A stretch of 64,000 nt of DNA from Akanthomyces muscarius (GCF_028009165.1 NC_079245.1:1116001-1180000); one strand, 5' to 3'; positions 35,560 to 47,395 are shown, counted from the first letter of the stretch. Numbers and translations are program-made. The notes: generated by a model not told the origin, from the letters alone.

Positions 35560-37216
35560 TCAAGGCGCAAATTCAGGTATCGACTTTTGGTAGGCAGTCG
35601 GTTTGCCCGCCGCACGTTCCCGTCTGTACTTGAGATAGCCACCTGCGATTTCCTCTCTTGAGAGTCCATCCACGCTCAGCAGCACATCTCCAGCCGCCAG
35701 TAATTGCTGCCGAAGGCGGTCAAAATCCAGAGCGTCAGCTCCGAAATACGGCGCCCATAGCGACCATGGCCCAGAAATTATAGCCATGGTCGGAACAAGA
35801 GCCATGTGGTACGACGTCCCAATACCGCCAAACGACTGATATTCGGGCACGACAGTTGAGTTTGGCAGACCTACCCCCGGCATAACCGACATGCGATCCA
35901 GCTTTCGGTATTTCACGGCATTTATGACTGCGTCGCGTAGCGCATCAGACGGTCCCACAGCCCAAAGTGTGACTTCGCCTTTACCTGTGTAGGCGAGGTC
36001 CTGGCCGGGTAGATGCTTCTCTGGTCGAGGAGTGGGTAGAATCTCCCTGGCGCCCATGTGCTCCAACGGGAAAACAAAGGTCGTGTTTCCATTGTCGTAG
36101 CTTTGGTCCAGACGTTTGGCGAGCAACCCATTGCCGTCTGTGCTGTAGTGCAGATGCGATGACGTGAAGACAAACTGGAGCGTCTTGTTGCGCGAGGAGA
36201 CGGGCTGGGCTGCAAAGTAGCGCGCAAGAGCCAGCACGCCAGAGACGCCATTGTCCTGGATCCATGTGTTGCCGTCCGTATGAGAAGTGACAATCACAGT
36301 GTCCGAGGTCATTCCTGGCAGCGTGGCAAAGATTTCTTTAGTCGTCGACGGACCAATCTCACCCCGAACGTCTATCTCTGCAAGTAGACCCTGGGACGCA
36401 GCCTCTTTCAAAGTTTCTGCAACTTCCGCGCCGACAAAGACGCCGGGAATTCGATAGATGGTTCCCTCGTGTGGGTCGAAATACGATTGAACGTATTTTT
36501 GGGGTACATTCCATGCGAAGATGATGCCGAGGGCACCAGCGGCTGTAGCGTCGATGATTTCGTCGTTGAAGCTTGCGGTATACGGCCTTTCATTCAGGAA
36601 GAAAAGGTTAGCATTTTTTTGCCTAAAGCTCTTTCGGAAACTTTTACACATACCGCGAATAGTTGCCCTTGGCTACGCTGTCTAAGTCGGCAGTTCGAAA
36701 GTTGCTCACGGCAAAAAGAAGTGGAAAGGGAACAGACTGAAACGCAACGTCGCGGATAACAATCTTATTTGTTGCATTGACGGTTGACAGTTTTGTCCCT
36801 TGCGGCACGTACAAGAGCTCAGCCTTGACTGGGTCGCCGTTGGTAACCCTAGTGTATGGTATGGCGCCAGCGACAGTGAGCGTGTTGGAGCACGCTCCAG
36901 GATAAAGAAGCTTCAGTGAGGCAGATTCGCCCAGGTTGTCCTGCTGCGGCTCCCATCTCGTTAAATTGAACGAGTTGTAGGACAGCACAAGACCGGGGAC
37001 TTGTCGGAGCTGCCCATCCAGCCAGTCAATCAGTGCATTCTGCCTCGCGCTAGCTGTGCCGCGCAAGCCAGCTCCTCCAATATGCTGGTTGATTGCGAGG
37101 AGCTCCTTGGCCGACGCGAAGCCCTTTTCATCAATCCTGCGAGAAGCTGATGTTCCCAGCGCGGGCACGGCGCTCAGCAGGAGCGTACCAAGACTTATAA
37201 GTGGTGAGCAACGCAT
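35560..37216 (-). CDS. Secreted PA-domain/M28-peptidase-like protein, probably inactive
   Basis: Predicted 529 residues. Exons 36654..37216 and 35560..36586; the 67-nt intron (phase 2, GTATGT) joins GNYSR to PYTASFNDE. Signal peptide MRCSPLISLGTLLLSAVPALG. A PA (protease-associated) domain covers about residues 130-260 (NKIVIRDVAFQ, AAGALGIIFAWN, RIPGVFVGAEVAETL). An M28-like fold follows: TSDTVIVTSHTDGNTWIQDN keeps the first His and Asp ligands (HTD, QDN). The next motif, normally an acidic EE pair holding the catalytic base, reads TSSHLHYSTDG. The usual Asp-ligand strand reads FPLEHMG. The end SYHMALVPTMAII lies where the last His ligand should be. It therefore looks like a pseudo-peptidase, perhaps a binding protein. 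It is related in layout to secreted fungal aminopeptidases. Confidence 0.75.
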
Positions 37217-37784
37217 GTTTTGTCTCTCGGAAGGGTAAGCTGTGTTGGCATGAGACGGTAAAAATGGGAGTGGGAAGCTGCGTTAGATGATCTCAGGACG
37301 GGCGAGACGCAGTCGAGGTTGCGGAGTGATCGATTTATATTGATTTTTCATTTGATATGAACCTGCAGGGTTGCCGTGACCTTGGGGATTGTGGGGGTAA
37401 TGTGGATTGTGGCTGTAGGTCGTATCGACATTGCCTTTCCTGGCATAGGCGCTTGCGATGTGCGGGCCAGCTTGCCGACAAGTGCGCCCAACTCAACACC
37501 AGCTGGGGGGATTTCTCCCCTGTTCACGAGGCTTGTTCTGCTCCGGTCATGTCCGGCTGTTTATATTGCGGGGAAAAGTCTGGGGCTGGTATGATATTGG
37601 ATTCGGCCATATGCCGTGCCGCATACACGGTCGGCCTGGTTTCTTTGCTGGTGGCGTTGTAAGTGGCTTAACGCTGCACATGCCGCATAATATCGACCAC
37701 CCACGTCCAGTTGACAGAGCACAAATTGGTGTGCATATGTACATTTTTACAGATAAAATTGTACGCCAATAATCCGCGAGCCTT
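37217..37784. other. Intergenic, 0.57 kb
   Basis: Promoter of the M28-like gene; a TATAAAT element reads on the minus strand near 37334-37339, about 120 bp upstream of its ATG. No gene. Confidence 0.45.
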
Positions 37785-39585
37785 TCATCCCTGCCAAGAG
37801 CGCCACTCAATCACAGGCCTGTCTGTAGTCACCGAGGTTAGAGTGCTGTTCTGTTTTGACGGGCCCGAGAGGATCACATCCTCATAATTCAGGGTCTCCG
37901 TGCTGCCCATACTGCGGAACAAGCGGACCTTCGTGATAGGGCTCTCTGATTCAGCGCCAAAGTTGTGGTAGCTTACTCTGCACTGTCTTAGAGCGAGTTG
38001 CGAAGTTGGTGAGCCAGTGCCACTCCCTGCCGCCACCGCCAGTTGCTCCTCAAACTCCAGAATGGTACTGCAGAGGCGCCGGGCAAGCTCGACAGACCAG
38101 AAACCCTCCGCAGGTGGACACAGGTCAAGTAATTCAATTGCCTCATGTCGAATCTGGGTGACAGGACAGAGCCTTGCTACCGACACGAGGCAGCCAATCG
38201 CGCCAAGGCCAAGCGAGAAAGCCATGGCAGAAATGTGTTGCTGAGTGTCGCGCAAAGATAACAAACTAGCTCTTTCCAAGTCGAGAATTCTTCGAAAGAT
38301 AGAGAGCTCATCCTCGAAGCGACTTTGCTTGTAGCAACAGCACCGGAGATATATCTTGACCAATAGACATTGCGGCAGCGTAAATTCTAACAGGACCGAA
38401 ATAGTTCCTGCGACTCGATTTGCGGACAACCTTTCTTCCAAAGCAAGCTCTAGCATGGACTGTTTCTCAGCCAGCTTAAATAAAATTGGCCTAGAGAATG
38501 GGTTGTGGCAAGGGTGCGCGCGCGTATGTGCATGCACCGCGACAATATTGCCATAAGCGTCGTGTTGGGGTGCCCGAAAGCTTCGCATGAAATGCATCAG
38601 TTCCTCGACCAGTACATCCACCTCTGCTGCCAGTGCATGGTCGTTTTGATTCCAGCCCAAAGGCAAATCCTCGATGAGCGCAAGTTCACTTCTCATAATG
38701 GCTGCCGTTTTGTCAGCCTCTATGCCAATCGAATCAAAGACCATGGTAGAGATGCAATATTTTCTTAGTAGCCGGAGGGTCTCGCCCAGCTGTGGGTGGG
38801 ACATCCTGCCGTAGGCTTTGATGCCTTGCTTCGCAATCGTACAGCCGCATCGCATATGAACGAGCATGTCGGCATGCCTTCCCCGAAGTCCCTGTAAAAT
38901 CGCCATCAACAAGGACAGAAAGGCGGCCGCGGCTACTTGCGCCGGCGATTGCGCAGTGAAGCATTTCTGAATCGAACGCAGGGCGCGGCCATTCAAGCGA
39001 AAAGATCGTTCGCGATAGCCTTGCACAGATTCCCGCGCCAGGTGCATATGTTCGAGGCCAAGGGCGGCTGCGGTATAGCACAAGGACTGGTCGCTTGGGG
39101 CGCCTCGCCGCAACGACTGCCACAGGAAAGTAGGCTCCGATACGTCGAAGAGCGGCAGGGTCCGGGTGTAAAAATATTCCAGGGCCATGATCGAGTCATC
39201 CTGCACGACAAAAGAACTGGCAGGCCCAGAAAAACGTATGGATTTGAACTGTCTCTGCTGGCGGACCGTGGACCCGTTGGTGTGGTGCGGCGTGCAAGTT
39301 CGCCCATTTCGGACACACCGAAGGCATGCTGGCTGAGTCTCGTCGCACTTTACACGCCTTGTTCTAAAAGAGACGAACAAAGCCAGCACGTTAGTCAAAT
39401 AGATTCAGGGCAGTATTGTTTTTTTCTCGAGTCGGCCGGGCACTAATGCGCCCAGTAGTGCCTGTACTCTGCTGCGCGGGAAAGCTGGAGGGAGTATGGC
39501 CAACATACTTGCATGCGTGACATCCTTGATGGGATTTCGAGTGAGGCGCCCGAAGCCGAGGCGCATCTGGCTTCAGCCTTGCCAT
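37785..39585 (-). CDS. Zn2Cys6 transcription factor
   Basis: Fungal zinc-cluster regulator of 551 residues. Exons 39509..39585 and 37785..39363. The 145-nt intron (donor GTATGT, acceptor TTTTAG) interrupts the finger; joining gives CHACKTRRVKCDETQP then ACLRCVRNGRTC, a complete six-cysteine cluster within residues 22-50. The body is a helical fungal regulator domain (EYFYTRTLPLFD, FLSLLMAILQGLRGRHADM, MSHPQLGETLRLLRKY). This is the pattern of proteins annotated fungal-specific transcription factor or sterol uptake control-like. No DNA target or pathway can be named. It sits between the M28-like and small Cys-rich protein genes. Confidence 0.88.
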
Positions 39586-40430
39586 CGTATAGTGACGATG
39601 TAGAAGTTTCGTTGCAGGAGGTGCGGACTGTGTGGAGAGAGGTAAGTTGTAGGCTGGCGACGCTAATGATTTTAAGCCAAAATATAACTAACTTAGTCTG
39701 AAGACTGCCGCGGATGTTGCGTACTAACTACGTAGCCAGCCGGGCTTGCCGAGCACTCGATAAACCCCGCCGAGATCTTCACCACGGTCGCGAGTGTCCA
39801 TCAATCCGCGGTGCTGTGACCGCGAATCACCGTGTTCTATGCCTATTCAAGCGCTTTACCTTAATTTATAGCGCTTTTAAAATCAGGCGCCAGAAAACAT
39901 TGCTGCGGTCCAATGTCCAATTAGTTACTACTTCTTGGTCATTAAGTAAACTTGGACTTGAGTTCATAAACTTGACCTTACCCTAAAAAGTCTGCCAAAC
40001 TATCCCAAAGCCTGCTTACGGGTAAAGAATCGAAGGTGAGTGAGTACCTCAGACCTCGTGGCATGCTAGCAGTATGTGGTATTATAATTACCGCTGCCAC
40101 TATTGCGGCGTACTAACCACCACTACTAACTGTCGTCAATGTGTAGGTACACTACTATGCCAAGTTACTATCGTATTTAGTAATCTATAAAGATGATAAA
40201 AAAAAACATTGAGTAAGTTCCGGACCTCTTATTCACACTATTCCTGCGAGAAAAGCAGCAGCCCTTTTTACTTGAGCCTCTTACGCTCAAAGCTGTAGTC
40301 GGAACAATGACTAGTAGTCAAATTCAACGCCGACTCATGCGGCTAAATTTGTTTTCTTTTTTTTTGGCCCCGTAAGCTTGCGCATCGCAAGGCCCCTTGG
40401 CCAGTTGACAGCACTTGACTTCCCAAAACA

Positions 40431-40452
40431 GAGAGCGAGAGCGAGAGCGAGA
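40431..40452. repeat. GAGAGC short tandem repeat
   Basis: About three and a half units of GAGAGC in intergenic DNA. Confidence 0.7.
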
Positions 40453-40678
40453 TCCGCATCGAGTGATCAAAAGCGTTGCTTCCCCCACACCATGTGTACG
40501 CGACGAGCGATCGGCAGAGCCAATTATCACCTTGTAGGCGGCTTATTCTAATGCTCGCCGCCTCATAGGTGGAAAAAGCTTGTCATATTCTCCCTACCGC
40601 CAATTCGTGCTGTAGTCAACGTGCGGCATGGATGTCGTTCTTGTAAGCCGTCCTGGGTTGGTATAGACAATGCCCAGT

Positions 40679-40686
40679 TATAAATA
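40679..40686 (+). promoter_or_regulatory. TATA box of the small Cys-rich protein gene
   Basis: TATAAATA, 94 bp upstream of the ATG at 40780. Confidence 0.6.
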
Positions 40687-40779
40687 TGGCAGACTTCCCA
40701 ATAGTGAAAAGCAGTCCAGCTACTTTATTCGCTCCGCCAAATTAATATTCCAACTACTTTCCATTTTTGTCAAAGCAGA

Positions 40780-41127
40780 ATGCGTCGAACCTATCTTCTC
40801 AGCCTCTTGGCTGCCGTATCAACTGCTGCAGCTGTCGTGCCGGAGAGTGACCTCAACGAGCTCGACACCCGTGCCATCTTTGGCCGCCAATGCTTCGCCG
40901 CCTGTCGATGTCCTGGAGGCGAGGGCCTTTCATGCTGTGTGAGTAGCACACCACCCAGATCCCGACGGCCAATTATGTTCATGAATGCTGACTACAGTCT
41001 GTAGTCTGACCGAGCTTGCTCTTGCTGCACCGGCTGTTCGTGGATTGGGCATTGCAACGGAGCCTCGTGCAATAACGACGATGACTGTGGAGATCAGTTG
41101 AGTTGCCAGGGCGGCACATGTGCCTAG
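40780..41127 (+). CDS. Small secreted cysteine-rich protein
   Basis: Spliced gene for a 93-residue precursor. Exon 1 40780..40938 and exon 2 41005..41127, with a 66-nt GT-AG intron (donor GTGAGT, acceptor CTGTAG, phase 0). The preceding AG, 10 nt upstream, would give an immediate stop. Signal peptide MRRTYLLSLLAAVSTAAA. A short acidic propeptide-like segment follows (VVPESDLNELDTR), then IFGRQC. The mature part has 14 cysteines in about 55 residues, including three adjacent or near-adjacent groups (LSCC, CSCC, CTGC) and a C-terminal CNNDDDCG...CQGGTC pattern. An even cysteine count suggests seven disulfides. The class includes antimicrobial peptides, effectors and enzyme inhibitors; nothing here decides among them, and no named family is recognised. 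Confidence 0.75.
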
Positions 41128-42220
41128 ATTTAGACAAGCGCTTGGCAAACTTTTGGGCCGGTATCCCCCGCTGCGGCACCGATTAGCTTGCTTGCCCGAT
41201 CGTCATCAATCTAGCTAGACTTCTCCTATGCCTCACAATATACGCCTCAAATCTCTGCTGAAGGTTTGATGCTTGTGATTCGCTCCTTCTGTGCCGTTCA
41301 AACCGCCTCGTGCATTACACGTATCGTGATTAGAATATTTCTCGTACATGGTTGGTGTACTGACATTGCAAAAAGACGCAATTTTGTCAGCCAGCTGGCA
41401 ACTGTGCATCTGGCCCAGGTGATGGCGATATTTTTTATCTATTTTACTGTAGAAGTAAAGTAAGCCACTGCCTCATTTGGGCCTTCTGTAGCAAAAATAA
41501 GCACATCAGCGAGAAATTAATGCGTTTCTGGGCTCTACCGAATGATGATCATTGATGCGGCAGACGACCGGATTAATTGTGCGAAATAGAAACTAACAAA
41601 GTGTAGTTTGGGCTGGCCTTCTCCGGCTAGAGCGCCGTACAAATTTCTCTAATGCAAGCAGAATGAATGAGAAAACAAAAGCGAAAACCATGACACTGGC
41701 TAATGCCTGACATCGGATGAGGAGAAATCTACTACTTGATTAGGCGTTAAAACATGGCCCCCGAGTATGCTATTTAGCCAACAAGCATCAGTTGCGTGTG
41801 CTTCGGCTGGCTAACGGGAAGTAGGGTACGACCCTGCTGACGATGTGCCGGAGGCATTTAAACGCTGCTTATGGAATGCAAAAGCTAAATATTGATTGAG
41901 ACGCGACTTTGAAGGCGCCAATCAGAAATAGCGAGCAGTCGCTCATTCTCGTTAGCTTCGTCCCTAGTGTAGGGGTTTAAGACATAGGGTCGTCAAGGGT
42001 GCACGCGAACAGCACAAGACCCAGACCATAGTGAAGCAGCAACGGTATTCTACCTCAGCCCACGCGCGAAACGCGCTTTCCTGAATTCCATTCTCAGGAT
42101 CTTGGAATCAGCATGTCTTTGTATTTACCTTATAACCAGTATAAACTCGAGCATGGACTCATACGCTCAGCTTGCTCCTAGGCTGGACCCTGCACTATCG
42201 AGACTAAAGCACCAAGAACC
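41128..42220. other. Intergenic, 1.1 kb
   Basis: No supported gene. The acyltransferase core promoter (TATAAAC, 42140-42146) is at its end. Confidence 0.45.
42140..42146 (+). promoter_or_regulatory. TATA box of the acyltransferase gene
   Basis: TATAAAC, 75-81 bp upstream of the ATG at 42221. Confidence 0.55.
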
Positions 42221-43702
42221 ATGATGGGACTCGCAGACTCTCTGCGCGAGCGCGAGTGGCTCAAGCGGCCCAAAACTACTTTCCGCATCTTGTTGTCCGC
42301 CTTCCTCTTTGCTCTTCTCCCATCTTTTATCCAACGACGCCTTCGACCAGGCGAGTTCAAGCCACGACGCATATCGCCGACCTCATGGCTGGACGGCCTG
42401 CGTGGCGTAGCCGCTTTCACCGTTTACGTGAACCACTACACCGCGATGAACTTTGTGCGGTTCCAACGCTCCTACGGCGACCATGAACTCGTCGAATGGT
42501 CGTCTCCGGTGCAGCTCCCGTTTGTTCGCGTCATCTTCTGCGGCCTGCCTATGGTGCACATTTTCTTTGTGATTTCGGGATTTGCTCTCTCTTACAAGCC
42601 TCTGAGACTCATGCGTGCACGAAAGTACCACGAGCTCCACGAAGCGTTGGCCAGCAGCATCTTCCGGCGCGGTTTTCGTCTGTTCCTCCCGGTAATGGCC
42701 TCTACGCTCTTCGTCATGACCGTGTGCTACGTGGGCATCACAAGCGGCGCTCTTCCGACCCTTGCCGAGAACATTTGGGACTGGTGGAAAGCCATCGGCC
42801 AGATCACCGATAGCTGGAGCTGGGATGTGCTTTGGTATCCCCGCTATGATGTCCACCTGTGGACGATTGGCATTGAGTTTTCGCACTCGATGCTGTTGTT
42901 TGTCATACTCATGGGCACGAGCCGTATGAGGACCCCCTTGCGTCTTGGCTTTTTGTTCGTGTTCGTCTACTACTGCATGAGGTATGGCCGCTGGGGTCCC
43001 GCGGAATTTACTGCCGGCATGATTATTGCCGAGTTTACCCTCATCCAAAACGAAAAGAATGCCATGGTTGAGGGACCGTTACTTCCTCGGTCAAACTCCG
43101 CTTCTGTCAAACGCATCATCCTTGTCATTTTCCTCCTTGTCAACCTCATGTTTGCTCTCTTTGTGGCCGGCTGGCCCAATGGCGACGTGACAGTTCAAAC
43201 TGGATTCTCATTTCTCTACAGAAATACCCCGGATCCTTTTTGGTCGATTGGTGGCAACGTCTTGATATTCCCCTGGTATGCTCTGGGGGCTGTCCAGATT
43301 GTCATGGCAGCGCACCAAATACAGCCAATACAGAACCTTTTTGTTACGCCAATAGCGCAATACCTAGGCGACATTAGTTTTTCTCTCTACTTGATGCATG
43401 GCCCGATGCAAGGCATTTTGGAGTGGCGTATCTTGCCCACGGCTTGGGCTCTGGTTGACGGGACAAAAACGGCCGGGATGTGGCAAACAACAATAGCGTG
43501 GGCCATTGGGTTCGCCATGCTTGCGCCGTTCACACTCTGGATTAGCGACATCTTTTGGCGCTTTGTCGATGTTCCCTCGGTTCGCTTTGCACGCTGGTTG
43601 GAGAGCCTGTGCATCCACCAGGAACCAGCAAGTGGCTATGAGCCAGCAGTAGGCTATCCTCACAAAATCAAGGACGAAGGCTCTCACCAGGCAGCTGCTT
43701 GA
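42221..43702 (+). CDS. Acyltransferase 3 family membrane protein
   Basis: Single-exon integral membrane O-acyltransferase of 493 residues. Members move acetyl or other acyl groups to sugars, wall polymers or natural products. Family blocks: SWLDGLRGVAAFTVYVNHYT (about 55-74; the His is the catalytic candidate), LPMVHIFFVISGFALSYKPL, SSIFRRGFRLFLPV with the conserved Arg residues, VHLWTIGIEFSHSMLLF, and DISFSLYLMHGPM with the second His. About 10 hydrophobic segments. Starts with two adjacent ATGs (42221 and 42224). It lies upstream of the tandem zinc-finger regulator on the same strand, separated by 0.9 kb, so membership in that cluster is possible but unproven. Confidence 0.88.
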   Translation: MMGLADSLREREWLKRPKTTFRILLSAFLFALLPSFIQRRLRPGEFKPRRISPTSWLDGLRGVAAFTVYVNHYTAMNFVRFQRSYGDHELVEWSSPVQLPFVRVIFCGLPMVHIFFVISGFALSYKPLRLMRARKYHELHEALASSIFRRGFRLFLPVMASTLFVMTVCYVGITSGALPTLAENIWDWWKAIGQITDSWSWDVLWYPRYDVHLWTIGIEFSHSMLLFVILMGTSRMRTPLRLGFLFVFVYYCMRYGRWGPAEFTAGMIIAEFTLIQNEKNAMVEGPLLPRSNSASVKRIILVIFLLVNLMFALFVAGWPNGDVTVQTGFSFLYRNTPDPFWSIGGNVLIFPWYALGAVQIVMAAHQIQPIQNLFVTPIAQYLGDISFSLYLMHGPMQGILEWRILPTAWALVDGTKTAGMWQTTIAWAIGFAMLAPFTLWISDIFWRFVDVPSVRFARWLESLCIHQEPASGYEPAVGYPHKIKDEGSHQAAA

Positions 43703-44592
43703 TTGTCTGATGCGCTGTTTGGCTAGTTTCATTTGCTCCTGCTGATGCGCAAGAATACGGCGGCGCAGAGGGAGGAATTCAGTTACAGCACAAGAAGTGT
43801 ACTGCCGATATACAACGAGTTTAGAAGCGAGATATTTTCTTTAATTTATTTAAGAAGTTTGATTGACCTGCGGAGAGACTTGTACAAGAACATGGATGCT
43901 ACTAGCTATGACAGGCCTTCTGAATTACCTGAGACTGCCCGGTTTAGCACCAAGCCCACAGGCTTCTCACGTGTAAGAAAAACAAAGCCTGCGCAAAATA
44001 AGCAGTCGCTCATAATCGTCAGGCAAGTGCCGCAATCCGCTTTACCTCGTCGCTTACTACAAGAATAGCAACCTGAACAAAATTCTCCGGCTTTCCTAGT
44101 GCCAGCCCACACAGCGAATAGGCTAACACAATTAGTTACCGCCCCAATACCACAGTCTCCGAGCCTAGGTGGTGTCAACCTATCAGCTAGCTTCCCGTGG
44201 CGAGCATTAGACAATCTAAACAATGATAGCCTAGACAAAATACGTTCTAGTAAATGCTAAAGTATATATAGTGCGACACTATTAATGGCCACTCGGAGTT
44301 TGGGCAACTCTGTTATAGAACAAAATGGGAACTGTTTCTGTCAGGGCCAAGTTCCCCAGCTAATTACCCCAAACCCCACGCTGAAGATGGCGTTTACGCT
44401 ATACCCCAGGTTGCCCAGTAACCCCGCTCCAGCAATGATGAGCTGGGCTTGTCCTGTTGCGCCTTCGGGGCATTCTCCCCTGAACGCCGACAGCTACAGG
44501 GACTCCTCCCGTCGTGGGTGTATTTGAAGCTGCGTAGTTCCCGCACAAGCTCTGTCTCAGCACTAAAGTCTTGCTTGTCCTTCACTAAACCA
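43703..44592. other. Intergenic, 0.89 kb
   Basis: Contains a minus-strand open frame (43906..44238) with several Cys that I cannot support as a gene. A TATATATAG element lies at about 44262. The rest is the leader of the tandem zinc-cluster regulator. Confidence 0.4.
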
Positions 44593-47395
44593 ATGAGCGA
44601 CGTACCTGGCAAAGAAAAAACGTCCATCCGCCGCACTCGCACAGGATGCCGCACCTGCAGAAATAGAAAGGTAACCCGCTGCGCATGTTCCAGGTTACGT
44701 CGCCGGTCAATGACAGGCATCTCGAGTTTGGTTTCATTCTAACATACTTAGGTCAAGTGCGACGAGGTGAAGCCGACATGTACCCAATGCCGGAGAGGGG
44801 ACAGACATTGCGAATGGCTACAAGTTGAGGACACGCGAGCCAGGCCCCCAAGAAGACCAAATGCTACCGCGTGTGACGCATGCAAGACGAAAAAGGTATA
44901 CCGCTGCTCCGTCGCTACTTGCATCAGAACCAGTTCTAAGATGAACCGATTAGCTCAAGTGCGAGGGAGACGTTTTCGACAATTGTACGAGATGCATCCG
45001 ACTCCGTCTCAGCTGCGTACGGAGCCAGAGAGGCCACGCTCCTGGAGCCGACCGTTCTTGCTCTATTGCAACATCCGCTGCGGCAGTCGCAAGCCCACAG
45101 TCTGCATCTCAACCTGCGCCGTCATCAACAGACAGATCTGTTACGGAGAGCAATTCGCCTGCAGTTGACCAATTACTACATCCCCGAGTTCTTACCACCG
45201 CATTGGAGCAAACGACAGCTTCAAGTGAACTGCCTTCGGGCAACGAACTGCAGGATCTCGTCAATCTGTATTTTTCATCTGTTCATCGTAAGTGCGCCGA
45301 GCTGAACTCGCGTCACCAGTTTGTCCTTTGCTCACCCATCAACAAAGACTTTGGATTTTTTACTTTTGTTCATCAGCTTCACTTTAATCGCCTGCTAGCA
45401 AAACGCAAAGCCCCTCGAGAGTTGACTCTGGTAATGATCGCAAATGCGGTGAGGTAAATTTCCCAACGTTCCTGGTCCATTTGGTGTCTTTTTTACCTAT
45501 ACTGACTCTCTCAGGTTTGCTTCTGAGCCAACGAAGCAGACTTTGAGGCGGGCCGACGCCTGGGCCGACGCCGCGATTGAAGCGGTGCGTCCGCGCATTC
45601 ACCAGGGATTTGGTGTAATTCAGCTCATGGTATGTGATATAGACGAGACTTTACACGCACATTGGAAGGAAACTAACTCCTTCACCAGACGCTGCTACTC
45701 GCTCAACACTATGATCTCAATCGCGGGAATTTCACATCTGCTTGGTTGCTCGGTGCGGAGTGTACGAGGTATGCATAACGCTAATGCGCAACAAAGCGCC
45801 CATGGGCTCGATTGAGGACTGCCGATGAGATCTAACAAAGCCGTTCAGAATGATGCAGATGATGTCGCTACAAAATTTCGACAGGACTTATCCGGCAAAC
45901 CTGTCTGCAAATGCACGCTTATCTCCTCTTCTTACCAGCGAAGCCCTTCGGCGAGTTGCATGGTCTACATTCTACATTGACACCATCGTCGACGGAGGAC
46001 GCTACGGCTTTCACATTGTGGACGAAAATGCATATCGTCTACAGCTCCCGTGCGATGAGACGAGATTCCTAAGCAATGAGACAGTGGTCGGCGAGTCTTC
46101 TTTGAACAAAATTTCTCAACCTCTTGATACAGCCAGCGATCTCGCTGAGGGTGCGCATCTTGGCATGTCTGCATTCCTCCTCCGAACCGCAGCTGCACGT
46201 CGCCGTGCTCTGCATTTTGCGTTTCGGGCTTCGCATATGGAGAAGAGTGTTGATCAATTATCAGTAGAGCTGACGACCCTCGAAGCCGACGTGAAGGACG
46301 TAATTGCGTCACTGCCTACCCGCTTTCACTTCAATTCGGACAACATGTTTCTGCACCGGGACCAGCTCACCACGTTTATCCTCCTACACGTCATACGACA
46401 TAACCTCTTTATAATCATTGGTCGTGCCGCCCTTCAGATATATCAGCGAGATGCTGCAAAAGCAGAATTGATACCTCCAGTGCGGCAGAACCGCATATCG
46501 CACGCTCTACCTATCGCAGGTCTCATCTCCGAGGGCCTCAAGGCTAACATCGCCTTCGATCCGCAAATCGGTGTTCAGGCGTATGTCGCACTAGAGAGTA
46601 TGCCCTCACTTCAATATTCCTCTTCAGAATTTGCATGCTGACAGATGGCATGACATTAGTTCTTTTGTTTGAGCCACGTCGCTTGGCTGAACTAGATCCC
46701 TCCGTCGACCCCCAGTCGGCAGCGTTGATGGAAGCCATTCCCCATCTGCTCACTGTTGTTCGCAGTCTTGCAGCGCGTTCGGAATTTGTGAAGCAGCTGG
46801 TATGTTCCACTCGCGCCCGTGAATTAACGCAAAGTCTAAAATCATCCCAGCACATTGAAGCTGTTCACAGGCTTCTCAGATGTGACTGTGCACAGCTTCT
46901 CACCCAGACTGACCTCGATGCTTTTCTTACGTGAGCCACCACTGTTGAGAACAACTGTTGGACGACACTAACTAGTGCGCCAGAAAATACCAACCTGTCG
47001 GCCAAGACGCAGCTGAGTACGATTTCCGCGACTTTCGTTGGGCAAAGTTGGAACGCTTGCGACGAGGTGCCGCTTCCTCCAAAAATGTCGCCCTTGACGA
47101 ATCGCTACTCCAGTATGAGCCTGGTGGAGAGACAGCCGTGTCTTCAACGGCGCCGTCTCCGCGCCTAGAGGCACTGGATGTAAGTCACGCCCTCGACAGC
47201 ACTTTGCCAGTACAATCCCAAGTTCCAGTATCCGCTAGCACAGCCCAAGTGGACGAGACACTACCTTGCTGGTGGCTTACCGAGGACGAAGTGGCCTCAC
47301 AGCCGTTCCCTTTTGATTGGCCGTGGCTCTTGAGCGAGTCGGGACACCCACAGCAGCAGACTGGTGATCCAACAACGTTTTGGAATCAACTATAG
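44593..47395 (+). CDS. Transcription factor with two tandem Zn2Cys6 fingers
   Basis: Nine-exon gene for a 767-residue regulator. Exons 44593..44670, 44752..44895, 44954..45287, 45348..45453, 45515..45629, 45689..45768, 45849..46580, 46628..46930 and 46984..47395; all phases agree. Finger 1 is TGCRTCRNRK joined to VKCDEVKP then TCTQCRRGDRHC. Finger 2, about 30 residues on, is ACDACKTKK joined to LKCEGDVFD then NCTRCIRLRLSC. Each finger is split by an intron at the same place (after CxxCxxxK), which suggests duplication of the finger exon pair. The regulator domain runs from LVNLYFSSVHHFGFFTFVHQ to LRRVAWSTFYIDTIVDGGRYG. The C-terminal part is acidic and Trp/Pro-rich (PFPFDWPWLL), as in activation domains. 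It sits next to the porter, sulfatase and GH79 genes and is their likely regulator (inference). Confidence 0.85.

Larger units (their letters stand above)
39586..40779. other. Intergenic, 1.2 kb
   Basis: AT-rich. It holds a short GAGAGC repeat at 40431-40452 and the core promoter of the small Cys-rich protein gene (TATAAATA at 40679). No supported gene. Confidence 0.45.

Noticed and set aside
17854..43702. Secondary-metabolite cluster (FAD oxidase, FMO, acyltransferase, Zn2Cys6 factor)
   Set aside because: No polyketide, peptide or terpene synthase core gene is present anywhere in the window.
43906..44238. Cys-containing 110-residue frame, possible effector or transposon fragment
   Set aside because: No signal peptide, no repeat borders, no recognisable domain; composition fits chance in AT-rich intergenic DNA.
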